Source of the DNA: an uncultured Eubacterium sp.
GTDB lineage: Bacteria; Bacillota; Clostridia; Lachnospirales; Lachnospiraceae
Length of the DNA stretch: 14,409 nucleotides
Assembly (NCBI GenBank): GCA_947573465.1
Contig: CANPET010000018.1
Span: 1-14,409 of the forward strand
Direction of reading: 5' to 3'
The translations under genes and the position numbers were made by a program. This document shows positions 1 to 6,411 of this stretch, in pieces; position 1 is the first letter of the stretch; every line of letters begins with the position of its first letter. Below the pieces are notes generated by a model that was not told the origin of the DNA, searched no databases, and saw only the letters and a list, made by a program, of their open reading frames with translations.

Positions 1-345
1 TACCATTTCTGGTATGTTTTTCCATAGTGACATATAGTCTAAGAAAAATAATGGTTTTGCACCACAGCATACTATATCATTTACACACATTGCTACGCAG
101 TCTTGTCCTATTGTATCATGTTTGTTCATTAAAAAAGCCAATTTTAGTTTTGTTCCTACTCCATCTGTTCCAGATACTAAAATCGGCTCTTCCATATTCT
201 TAAATGCACTCATATCAAATGCACCTGCGAATCCTCCAATGCCGCCTAAAACTTCCGGTCTCACTGTTTCTTTAATAGAACCTTTAATTAATTCTACTGA
301 CTTGTAACCTGCCTCAATATCTACGCCTGCCTTCTTATAATCCAT
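1..345 (-). CDS. purM: Phosphoribosylformylglycinamidine cyclo-ligase (AIR synthetase), N-terminal part
   Basis: PurM closes the imidazole ring in de novo purine synthesis, converting FGAM and ATP to AIR. Only the first 115 codons are in the window; the gene continues past the left edge in an open frame. The translation starts MDYKKAGVDIEAGYKSVEL, which fits the family N-terminus (YKxAGVDIEAG), and carries the conserved SGTDGVGTKLK segment (about residues 58-68) and the CVAMCVNDIVCCGAKPLFF segment (about 79-97) that contribute to the ATP and substrate site. The start is the ATG at 343-345, supported by a strong AGGAGG at 356-361. It lies 76 bp downstream of purE on the same strand, and the substrate of PurE is made from the product of PurM, so the two are probably cotranscribed. 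The family assignment is firm; the protein is incomplete only because of the window edge. Confidence 0.95.
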   Translation of the reverse strand, partial: MDYKKAGVDIEAGYKSVELIKGSIKETVRPEVLGGIGGFAGAFDMSAFKNMEEPILVSGTDGVGTKLKLAFLMNKHDTIGQDCVAMCVNDIVCCGAKPLFFLDYMSLWKNIPEMV

Positions 346-421
346 TTTGTTGTTTCCTCCTGATTTTTCTAAAATGTTTATTACCACTTTCAAACTATTT
401 ATGTCGTAACTTCTATATTAC

Positions 422-922
422 TTAATAATTTTTATAACCTACTTCTTTTAATTTTGCGTCTTTTGCCTCTACCTCAGATTTCATCTGCTCTGCATAAGCC
501 TTTACCTTCTCTAAAAGTGCATCGTCTGATGTAGCAAGTATCTGTGCTGCAAGAATTCCTGCATTCATACCGCCATTAATCGCAACTGTTGCAACCGGCA
601 CACCGGAAGGCATCTGAACAATTGAATAAAGGGAGTCAACACCACCAAGATCTGATGTCTTCATTGGAATTCCAATGACAGGCATTTTAAATAACGCTGC
701 ACACATACCAGGTAAATGTGCTGCTTTTCCTGCTCCTGCTATGATAACTTTAATATCTCTGTCCTCTGCACCTTTTGCCCACTCAAAGAATATATCCGGC
801 TCTCTGTGTGCTGAGATAATTGTCATCTCATATTCAATTCCAAACTGTTCTAAAATGTCTGCTGCTTTACTCATGATAGGCATATCTGAATCACTGCCCA
901 TTACAATACCAACTTTTGCCAT
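422..922 (-). CDS. purE: N5-carboxyaminoimidazole ribonucleotide mutase, class I PurE
   Basis: PurE moves the carboxyl group of N5-CAIR to C4, giving CAIR, in cytoplasmic purine synthesis. At 166 residues it has the usual family length. It carries the nucleotide-binding GSDSD motif at residues 9-13, SAHREPD at 37-43 and AGAGKAAHLPGM at 62-73, then the DSLYSIVQMPSGVPVATVAI core and the NAGILAAQIL helix. The pattern is that of class I mutases, which work with PurK; PurK is not in this window. The ATG is preceded by AAAAGGAG at a normal distance. A possible extended -10 promoter lies upstream at 965-973, and purM follows 76 bp downstream. No guanine riboswitch or other leader structure is evident in the short upstream gap. 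Confidence 0.96.
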   Translation of the reverse strand: MAKVGIVMGSDSDMPIMSKAADILEQFGIEYEMTIISAHREPDIFFEWAKGAEDRDIKVIIAGAGKAAHLPGMCAALFKMPVIGIPMKTSDLGGVDSLYSIVQMPSGVPVATVAINGGMNAGILAAQILATSDDALLEKVKAYAEQMKSEVEAKDAKLKEVGYKNY

Positions 923-964
923 GCTGTTCTCCTTTTAAATTCTGTTTTTTTAAAATCAACCTTT

Positions 965-973
965 ATTTTAACA
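965..973 (-). promoter_or_regulatory. Possible extended -10 promoter of purE
   Basis: On the minus strand TGTTAAAAT, a TGn-extended -10 element (TAAAAT), lies about 40 bp ahead of the purE start. No convincing -35 box is seen at 17 bp. No clear terminator was found for the aminopeptidase gene upstream, so read-through could also supply purE. This is a weak call from sequence alone. Confidence 0.35.
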
Positions 974-1013
974 TAAAACATTGACTTCGAAAAGACAATA
1001 TCTTCCTTATTAT

Positions 1014-3041
1014 TCACTTATATGACATTTTTTCATTTTTTTCAAAGGGGTCATTTAATATTTCACATCCCGATAATACAAATCTTCCATCTTTAATAAT
1101 GGTAATCTCTTCTCCTTCTGCTGTTACTGCCACAATTTCTCCCAATTCATCATAAGGAATTGTTATGTCTGTATGACATCCATAGTATGCATTCTTGCTG
1201 TCCGTTTTTCTCAAAGCCGAAACCTCATTATCCCGTGCGATAATCTCTTTTCCATCAGGATTATATACTTTCACATCTTCCTCAAAACTGTAACATGTAT
1301 CTCCTACCGCAAAATGAGGTCCCATTTTTTCAACTATGAGAATTGGCAGTTTATATACGACATCATATTTATTTGCAATGACATATGCGGTCGTATTTGT
1401 TCCAATCGCAAACTCACCGATAGGAAGCGAATCATGATTGAACATTACATTTTCTTTTATATATTTTTTATTTTCCTCTTCTTTGTCAAAATTCTTACAT
1501 GTGTATTCCTTTATCATCCCATCCTCAAATTGGATTTCTAAATCTTTGTATTTTAGTTCTCCCAAATACACCTCACTGACATGGAGTACACCGTTTGTTC
1601 CCTTTAACAATGGAGATGTAAAAACCTCACCTAATGGTATATTCACATCTGCCAGGCAGTTTTCAAAATTTGTTTCCTTTTCAGGATTATTTAAATGATG
1701 CAGTTCTACATTCATGTAAGTTTTGTTATTTCCTTTTCCCACAACTCTTACATGTTCTGCCTTATCTAATGCATCTATAATTTTCTGCTGAACTTTACCA
1801 TATTTATCTGCATCCAGTGTATTAATCTTTACTGTTGCATCAAACATTTCCTCAAACTTATCTCCAAATTCTGGAATCGGAAATGCTATAATCGTAAAAC
1901 TTCTCTCTTCTCCCTTAATATATTCCTGAACAATACGTACATATTCTGTTCTGAAATTTACGCTTAACTTCTGTTGCTCTTCTGTGAAAGCAAGAGCTTC
2001 TTTTTTATTTTCCGGCTCAAAAGGATTTTCTCCAAAGATTTCAATCACTGCAGGTCCGGCCATTTTCCCTGCAATCTCTTTTCTTTCTTCATAAGCCTGT
2101 CTGGCAACTTCTAATTTGCGTTTTACAAAAGCCTTATCCAGATAAAGCGCCTCATCAAACTTATGATCAAACCAATACTGTTTGTTTGGCATCGTGGTGT
2201 TGTAGCCACCCGGATAAATAACCGGTTTTAGTCCCATTGTTTTAAAATCAGCAATAGCAGCTCTTACAATACGCTCAAATCCAATATTATATCGGATGTC
2301 CACTGTTTCTTTTATAGACAAATCTTTTCCTGCATTTTCAAATCCACGACGATAACCCTCTGTATAAACGTGAGCCAATAATTCTATTTTTTCCTGCTCT
2401 AAGCTATTCAGGTACTCTGCCATCCGAATTTCATTGTTCCCAATATGACTACCATATTGATATAAATATCTCACATCAGACAAATCACTGTTCATTACAA
2501 TATCAATAGCAAATCGTCTCTTCGGATTTACCGCCTCATCTACCTTTTGCTCCATAAAGATTTCTGTATTATCCTTCTCAAAAGAATACAGAATCTCCCT
2601 GATATTTTCATATTGCAGTTCTTCTTTGTCTTCAAAATGATTATAAACTTCTATAAACAACTCAATTCGTAAAGTAACAATCTCCAAATCCTGGCGGTAA
2701 ATATTTCCTATTAAGTCCCGTATGCTTTTATAAAGATAGCATAGAATCTGTCCGTATTCTTCTCCAAGATTCCCCTCCGCATAAGCAGGATTTGCAAAAC
2801 TTTTATCATAGTTTTCCTGATAAATATCCTGATATAATTCATGATTCAGGCTGTTTAATTGTTCTATGGTATAGTCCTTTAACTTGCCAAATTTTATTTC
2901 ACGATACACCATATCTAATTTTAAGATAAATTCTGAAATTGTTTTAAAATATGTTCTATATTGTGCATCTACCAACTCTTCTGTTTTGATTTCTCTGATT
3001 CTGTCTATTGCGATTTGATAACGCTCTTCTATAATATTCAT
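1014..3041 (-). CDS. M29-type (aminopeptidase T-like) metallo-aminopeptidase with long N-terminal domain
   Basis: This 675-residue protein resembles the M29 (AmpS/aminopeptidase T, COG2309) family in its C-terminal half. Residues matching the two-metal site appear in the family order: E472 in GEVFTSP, E543 in GEFAIGTN, E571 and H576 in EKMGPHFAVG, Y584, then H623 and D625 in CHTDI. The spacing, including the two-residue H-x-D step, fits the known ligands. Classical M29 enzymes are about 410 residues, so the first 300 or so residues are additional; they look helical and charged, with no signal peptide, and I recognise no domain in them. The predicted role is cytoplasmic removal of N-terminal residues from peptides, but the substrate is unknown. 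The start has GAGAGGGA upstream. The small membrane protein gene lies only 15 bp upstream, so the two are probably one transcript. A peptidase function is likely; the role of the N-terminal part is open. Confidence 0.75.
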   Translation of the reverse strand: MNIIEERYQIAIDRIREIKTEELVDAQYRTYFKTISEFILKLDMVYREIKFGKLKDYTIEQLNSLNHELYQDIYQENYDKSFANPAYAEGNLGEEYGQILCYLYKSIRDLIGNIYRQDLEIVTLRIELFIEVYNHFEDKEELQYENIREILYSFEKDNTEIFMEQKVDEAVNPKRRFAIDIVMNSDLSDVRYLYQYGSHIGNNEIRMAEYLNSLEQEKIELLAHVYTEGYRRGFENAGKDLSIKETVDIRYNIGFERIVRAAIADFKTMGLKPVIYPGGYNTTMPNKQYWFDHKFDEALYLDKAFVKRKLEVARQAYEERKEIAGKMAGPAVIEIFGENPFEPENKKEALAFTEEQQKLSVNFRTEYVRIVQEYIKGEERSFTIIAFPIPEFGDKFEEMFDATVKINTLDADKYGKVQQKIIDALDKAEHVRVVGKGNNKTYMNVELHHLNNPEKETNFENCLADVNIPLGEVFTSPLLKGTNGVLHVSEVYLGELKYKDLEIQFEDGMIKEYTCKNFDKEEENKKYIKENVMFNHDSLPIGEFAIGTNTTAYVIANKYDVVYKLPILIVEKMGPHFAVGDTCYSFEEDVKVYNPDGKEIIARDNEVSALRKTDSKNAYYGCHTDITIPYDELGEIVAVTAEGEEITIIKDGRFVLSGCEILNDPFEKNEKMSYK

Positions 3042-3056
3042 TCACAATCCCTCTCA

Positions 3057-3419
3057 CTATACAAAGATTAAATATATTCCTAAAATAAAAATCCATATTG
3101 CAGCATTTGCTATGGTGCCTATGTATGTATATCGCATAAATCTGTTTTCTTCATCAAAACTCTTAATCCCAATTCCAAATCCTATGGCTGAAGCAATGAA
3201 TGAAACAAACAACATCAATCCGACATAAATCCCTGCCTTTCCTCTCATCAAGGCCGAAATCAATACTGCTAATAAAATTAACAGTAAACTGCCTAATGCA
3301 ATTAATGACGATATCTTTCCACCTTTTGTGTATTTCCGAAGAGGTATATGCTTTGCCGGCTTATCCTCTTTCTCATCTAATTTTATTTTTTTCTTTTTAT
3401 CCCAAAATTTCCAACTCAT
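3057..3419 (-). CDS. Small three-helix membrane protein, DUF6142-like
   Basis: This is a 120-residue protein with a basic, charged N-terminal tail (about residues 1-32, rich in Lys and Asp) followed by three hydrophobic segments at about 35-57, 66-87 and 98-119. The KGG at 32-34 before the first helix, the GKAGIYVG turn, the GIGIKSFDEEN loop and the final IGTIANAAIWI helix match my memory of the DUF6142 family found in Lachnospiraceae. No enzymatic motif is visible and the function is unknown. It probably sits in the cell membrane with its basic tail inside. The ribosome site is weak (AAAAGG, unusually far from the ATG), so expression may be low or depend on read-through from vanZ, which ends 44 bp upstream. 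The aminopeptidase gene begins 15 bp downstream. The family name is moderately sure. Confidence 0.6.
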   Translation of the reverse strand: MSWKFWDKKKKIKLDEKEDKPAKHIPLRKYTKGGKISSLIALGSLLLILLAVLISALMRGKAGIYVGLMLFVSFIASAIGFGIGIKSFDEENRFMRYTYIGTIANAAIWIFILGIYLIFV

Positions 3420-3463
3420 AATTCTTTTTACGCCTTTTAACCTAACAATTTCACTGTACTTCT

Positions 3464-3919
3464 CTATATATGTTTTCTAACCCTTGTTAATTTCATGAAA
3501 ACATAACCTACAAATCCTCCTACTGTATTTAAAAATATGTCATCCACATCAAAAGCTCCAACCTTTGTCAATAACTGTGCTGTCTCAATCCCTAAACTAA
3601 AAAGCATTGCCATAAGGGTTACGCTCAAAAAATTCTTGAATATTTTTTTTCTTGATACTGTTGGCAGCAAAAAGCCAAAAGGCATAAAACACACCACATT
3701 CCCTAAAAGATTTACGATGGTTATATGCCAGCCATATGTGTATCTCATATTCCAAAATCTGTTTATTTCTTTAAACAGTGTCAGATTATAACGATATTCT
3801 TCACTAACCCTTGTCCTATCTAATGTTTCAGAAAAAAACATAAAGTATAAGGCAAGTATCATATATAACACAAAAAATACTCTTCCGAAAATGCGTACTT
3901 TTCTATCTGTCTTTGTCAC
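3464..3919 (-). CDS. VanZ-family membrane protein
   Basis: This 151-residue polytopic protein has hydrophobic segments at about residues 12-29, 65-85, 95-111 and 127-143. It shows the VanZ family pattern: NLLGNVVCFMPFGFLLP in the second segment and the E-x-x-Q-L-x-x-x-x-G-x-FDVDD-I-x-LNT-x-GG series near the C-terminus. VanZ confers low-level teicoplanin resistance in the vanA cluster, but most chromosomal relatives have no known substrate, and no resistance genes lie near this one. The start is a GTG at 3917-3919, chosen because AAGGAG lies seven bases upstream in the 18-bp gap after pyrE. The gene therefore appears to be translated from the pyrE transcript. A resistance role should not be assumed. 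Confidence 0.85.
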   Translation of the reverse strand: MTKTDRKVRIFGRVFFVLYMILALYFMFFSETLDRTRVSEEYRYNLTLFKEINRFWNMRYTYGWHITIVNLLGNVVCFMPFGFLLPTVSRKKIFKNFLSVTLMAMLFSLGIETAQLLTKVGAFDVDDIFLNTVGGFVGYVFMKLTRVRKHI

Positions 3920-3937
3920 TCTTATTCTCCTTGAGTT

Positions 3938-4618
3938 TTATTTTGCGCCATACTGCTCATAATATTTATCAATTGCAGTCTTTATCTCATCATCTATTAC
4001 AATCTTACCATTACAGTCTTTGTTATAAAGATGTTCTACTACATCTGCCATAGATACAATAGCATTTGCCTTGAAACCATATTTTTCCTGAATTTCATCT
4101 AAAGCACTCTTTTCTCCATCTTTTCCAACTTCCATACGATTCAGCGAAACCATCAGCCCTACGATTTCTACATTTGCTGCATTTTTCACCTTTGGAACTG
4201 TTTCTTCCATTGATTTTCCTGAAGTAGTTACATCTTCAATCATAACCACTCTGTCGCCATCTTTTAATTTGCTTCCAAGGAAGCTTCCCTTATCTGCACC
4301 GTGATCTTTTTCTTCTTTACGGTCTGAGCAGTAACGTACTTCCTTTCCATATAACTCGCTGTATGCTATAGCAGTTACAACGCTAATAGGAATCCCCTTG
4401 TATGCTGGTCCAAATAGTACATCAAATTCATCACCATATGTATTGTGAATTGCTTTTGCATAATATTCTCCTAATTTTTTCAACTGTGAACCTGTCACGT
4501 ATGCACCTGCATTCATAAAGAATGGTGACTTACGCCCACTTTTTAATGTGAACTCTCCAAACTTTAATACATCACTTTCTACCATAAATTCTATAAATTC
4601 CTGCTTGTATGCTTCCAT
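3938..4618 (-). CDS. pyrE: Orotate phosphoribosyltransferase
   Basis: PyrE joins orotate and PRPP to give OMP, the fifth step of UMP synthesis. The protein is 226 residues in the cytoplasmic type I PRTase fold. Visible motifs are LKSGRKSPFFMNAG (about 26-39, orotate site), FGPAYKGIP (69-77), the RKEEKDHG loop (100-107) and the PRPP-binding VVMIEDVTTSGKS (124-136). The frame extends upstream to an ATG at 4652-4654, but AAAAGGAG sits eight bases before the ATG at 4616-4618, and the family N-terminus begins there, so the shorter start is chosen. A promoter with a 17-bp spacer lies at 4731-4759, leaving a leader of about 105 bases. vanZ follows after 18 bp. Unlike common Bacillota layouts, pyrE is not next to pyrD here: a glycosyltransferase gene and an accessory islet lie between them. 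Confidence 0.95.
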   Translation of the reverse strand: MEAYKQEFIEFMVESDVLKFGEFTLKSGRKSPFFMNAGAYVTGSQLKKLGEYYAKAIHNTYGDEFDVLFGPAYKGIPISVVTAIAYSELYGKEVRYCSDRKEEKDHGADKGSFLGSKLKDGDRVVMIEDVTTSGKSMEETVPKVKNAANVEIVGLMVSLNRMEVGKDGEKSALDEIQEKYGFKANAIVSMADVVEHLYNKDCNGKIVIDDEIKTAIDKYYEQYGAK

Positions 4619-4730
4619 TTTTAAAATCTCCTTTTGTTTTATGGGCATTTTCAACCCTTTTTAACTTTGTATTTTTGCGCTGCCTTCCTAATCCTAGATG
4701 TTTAGGGACGAGTCATCAAATATCCTTTTT

Positions 4731-4759
4731 ATCTTACCACGAAAAACTGACTTTCACAA
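4731..4759 (-). promoter_or_regulatory. Promoter of pyrE
   Basis: On the minus strand a TTGTGA -35 box (4754-4759) is followed by a 17-bp spacer and a TAAGAT -10 box (4731-4736) preceded by TGG, an extended -10. Transcription would start near 4724. The leader of about 105 bases contains only short complementary stretches (CCTAA with TTAGG, GGG with CCC) and no recognisable PyrR-binding loop or attenuator terminator. The promoter lies just downstream of the accessory islet, so pyrE is uncoupled from it. Confidence 0.65.
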
Positions 4760-4778
4760 TCCGTTAAACTCATCTATT

Positions 4779-4865
4779 TCACATTGATTCTTTTTCCTTT
4801 GATTGACCTATGCCCAAATACCTGCACATTTCTTTTACATTATGTAATGCTTTCTCTTCTTCTGT
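4779..4865 (-). pseudogene. Possible remnant of an excisionase-like helix-turn-helix
   Basis: Between two stop codons the minus strand reads 28 codons, including the stretch VKEMCRYLGIGQSKEK. This resembles the first helices of excisionase or MerR-type DNA-binding domains, where an x-K-E-x-x-x-YLGIG-x-x-K pattern is typical. There is no start codon with a ribosome site and no second half of a domain, so it is at most a decayed fragment. It lies between a terminator and the pyrE promoter, in a stretch that also holds other broken sequences. The resemblance is by eye and short, so chance similarity is possible. Confidence 0.3.
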
Positions 4866-4919
4866 TTAAATCATTCACGACTCATACCTTCTTTCCAATT
4901 CAATTTCTTCTTTATGTGT

Positions 4920-4950
4920 AAAAAGAGCGGTCAAAACCCACTCTTTTTTT
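4920..4950 (-). terminator. Intrinsic terminator, probably bidirectional
   Basis: On the minus strand GAGTGG (4938-4943) pairs with CCGCTC (4925-4930) around a 7-base loop. The stem is extended by A-T pairs and followed by a run of T. One pair is a G-U wobble on the minus strand but a C-A mismatch on the plus strand, so the minus orientation folds better. It closes the accessory islet before the pyrE promoter. Confidence 0.75.
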
Positions 4951-4988
4951 AACTATATTCTTATTCTCATATTTACCTCAATAGATTA

Positions 4989-5111
4989 TTACAAGATACC
5001 CGTTTTGTCCGTACATTTAGGAATTATAAATGAGCCACTTATACGTTCACGGAGTTTCGTTTAGAAACTATCGCCACTAATGGCATTTTCATTGCCATAT
5101 CCTAACCACAT
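4989..5111 (-). pseudogene. Decayed short reading frame of unknown family
   Basis: From the ATG at 5109-5111 the minus strand reads MWLGYGNENAISGDSF, then a TAA at 5061-5063, then in the same frame TKLRERISGSFIIPKCTDK and on to a TAA at 4989-4991. The composition on both sides of the internal stop looks protein-like, so this may be one decayed frame of about 40 codons. I do not recognise a family. It overlaps three palindromes, so it could equally be a palindromic repeat that happens to be readable. It lies directly downstream of a truncated gene in a worn insertion region. Confidence 0.3.
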
Positions 5112-5134
5112 TGGTTATGATTTGGTTAGGATAT
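5053..5134. repeat. Three consecutive palindromes
   Basis: Three perfect inverted repeats follow one another: AGTTTC/GAAACT with a 5-base loop (5053-5069), ATGGCA/TGCCAT with a 7-base loop (within 5079-5098), and ATATCCTAACC/GGTTAGGATAT with a 16-base loop (5097-5134). A competing GCCA/TGGC pairing overlaps the second. The largest begins 3 bases after the stop of the AlbA_2/RecG-like remnant and may once have acted as its 3' hairpin, but no T-run follows it on the minus strand. The cluster looks like structured RNA or a mobile repeat end. Confidence 0.6.
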
Positions 5135-5136
5135 TT

Positions 5137-5544
5137 CTATGAAAAATACTTTTGATTCTTACTTTTCGGTTTATCTGGCTCAGTTCTCTGTAACTCACCA
5201 AATTTGAGCATTTTATCCAAATAATGTCTTCTAAAATATGAGCGCTCCAAATTAAATTTTTGCATTATTTCGTTTGCAGTTTTAGGTTCCCTACAAAATA
5301 CAATTATCTGCCTCATTATATCTTGTTCAAAATCATGGTCACCTTCTTGGTCACCTTGACCATGATGCTGACCATCATCTCTTAACAAACCCAAATACTT
5401 ATCACAAGCCTTGCACAGCACCATAATTCCGGACTCATTTATCTCATATTCCGGCAACGGTCCGCCATACAATGCACAGGCTTCCCTAATCTTCTCAAAT
5501 CCTCTTCCCCAAGCTTCAATCATACCGCTTTTGAAAAAGACATG
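5137..5544 (-). pseudogene. 5'-truncated AlbA_2/RecG-like transcriptional regulator, C-terminal remnant
   Basis: The protein fragment shows the region after the AlbA_2 domain of proteins often named ATP-dependent DNA helicase RecG-like (COG2865). The frame reads HVFFKSGMIEAWGRGFEKI, where families have a longer stretch ending in (V/F)F-x-x-G-x-IEAWGRG. The first methionine (5523) lies inside this conserved segment, and a TAA at 5545-5547 cuts the frame directly upstream. The whole N-terminal AlbA_2 domain is therefore missing. The remainder has a Gly/His/Asp-rich linker followed by a winged-helix-like region (about RQIIVFCREPKTANEIMQKF) and a Lys-rich tail. No ribosome site precedes the methionine. 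It lies downstream of the DUF3307 gene on the same strand. The missing half is not elsewhere in the window, which points to a deletion or insertion junction near 5545. Confidence 0.7.
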
Positions 5545-5606
5545 TTACAAATAAGCAAACTATCGAAATATAAGAAAATATTTCACATTCGAAATTATAT
5601 GCTTCC

Positions 5607-6407
5607 TTATCTTAAACACATTATGATACTCAATAATGCAATTAATGAACTTAATAACGTACCTACTAAATATTTCTCGGCAAATGCCGGATTCTTATCA
5701 AATTTGCTATGTCTTACTAAACTTTTTGCTGCAACAACAAAACCAATTGCACCGTATTCACCTATCAAACCTAATATTAATATTATTTCTCTTTCTAATA
5801 TTCCAATCCATGCCCCTATTTTTATTTCTTCTTTTAACTCAAGTTTATCACTTTCTTTCTCGTTATTATCCTTTTCCTTCACATCTCTATATACATTTTC
5901 TCCATCTTTACTATCTGCATCTTCAATTGTTTGGGGAATCAAACTAAACACCAAAGATACAATCACCGATGCTGGCTTTCCACATAACAAAATCGCAAAA
6001 ATTATAACTGGTAATTTGTTTACACTCTCAAAATGATTTTCTATAATTCCTGGAATCCAACAAATATTAAATTTTATTGCGTATAAGCGACTAATAACAA
6101 GCAGTATAACAATATGAGCCAACTGATCCATGATAAACACCATTAAATCCCTTTTCTTAAAATTGCCATTCTTATATATTATGCATTTTATTATATCTAC
6201 TACCAAATGCAATACACCTGCTAACAATGAACAAGCAATATACTCAATCCATTTTCCTGTTGTAATGCCCAATACAACATACATCACTACACAATAGATC
6301 AAACAGTGGTTTACTGTATAGACAATAGAAGCTTTCTTTTGTCTTGCCAAATTATCAGTCTGAAAATAAAAGTCACCAAGTAAATGACTTATCATTAGTA
6401 ATTCCAT
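5607..6407 (-). CDS. DUF3307 family polytopic membrane protein, SatD partner
   Basis: This 266-residue membrane protein matches DUF3307. It starts with SHLLGDFYFQTDNLARQK (HxxGD, then QTD), then an H in the next helix, H-x-x-x-D-x-x-K at about residues 67-74, D-Q-x-x-H at about 93-97 and the C-terminal GILEREIILIL and GAIGFVVAAKSLVR segments. About six hydrophobic stretches are visible. A highly charged loop rich in Glu, Lys and Asp (about 163-200) sits between the fifth and the last pair. The intramembrane His and Asp residues recall metal-dependent membrane hydrolases such as the YdjM group, but no activity is known to me. The ATG at 6405-6407 is chosen over the TTG just before it because AAGGAA, lying in the last codons of satD, is then seven bases away. 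The gap to satD is four bases, so the two are coupled. The region is visibly AT-rich. Confidence 0.85.
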   Translation of the reverse strand: MELLMISHLLGDFYFQTDNLARQKKASIVYTVNHCLIYCVVMYVVLGITTGKWIEYIACSLLAGVLHLVVDIIKCIIYKNGNFKKRDLMVFIMDQLAHIVILLVISRLYAIKFNICWIPGIIENHFESVNKLPVIIFAILLCGKPASVIVSLVFSLIPQTIEDADSKDGENVYRDVKEKDNNEKESDKLELKEEIKIGAWIGILEREIILILGLIGEYGAIGFVVAAKSLVRHSKFDKNPAFAEKYLVGTLLSSLIALLSIIMCLR

Positions 6408-6411
6408 CAAA

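Noticed and set aside
1173..1541. Plus-strand open frame of 122 codons
   Set aside because: It lies antisense to the M29-like aminopeptidase whose metal-ligand motifs are all in the minus-strand frame.
3464..3919. VanZ homologue as evidence of a glycopeptide-resistance cluster
   Set aside because: No vanA/H/X/Y or other resistance genes are nearby; chromosomal VanZ relatives are common and mostly of unknown role.
4619..4730. PyrR-type attenuator or riboswitch in the pyrE leader
   Set aside because: Only short complementary stretches are present; there is no PyrR-binding loop pattern and no terminator with a T-run before the start codon.
5565..5584. GAAATAT/ATATTTC hairpin downstream of DUF3307 as its terminator
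   Set aside because: The 7-bp stem is almost all A-T and has no T-run after it, so it is weak and likely incidental.
5542..6036. Plus-strand open frame of 164 codons
   Set aside because: It is antisense to the clear DUF3307 gene, is low-complexity (Ser/Leu/Phe/Ile) as expected from a shadow of a membrane protein, and has no ribosome site.
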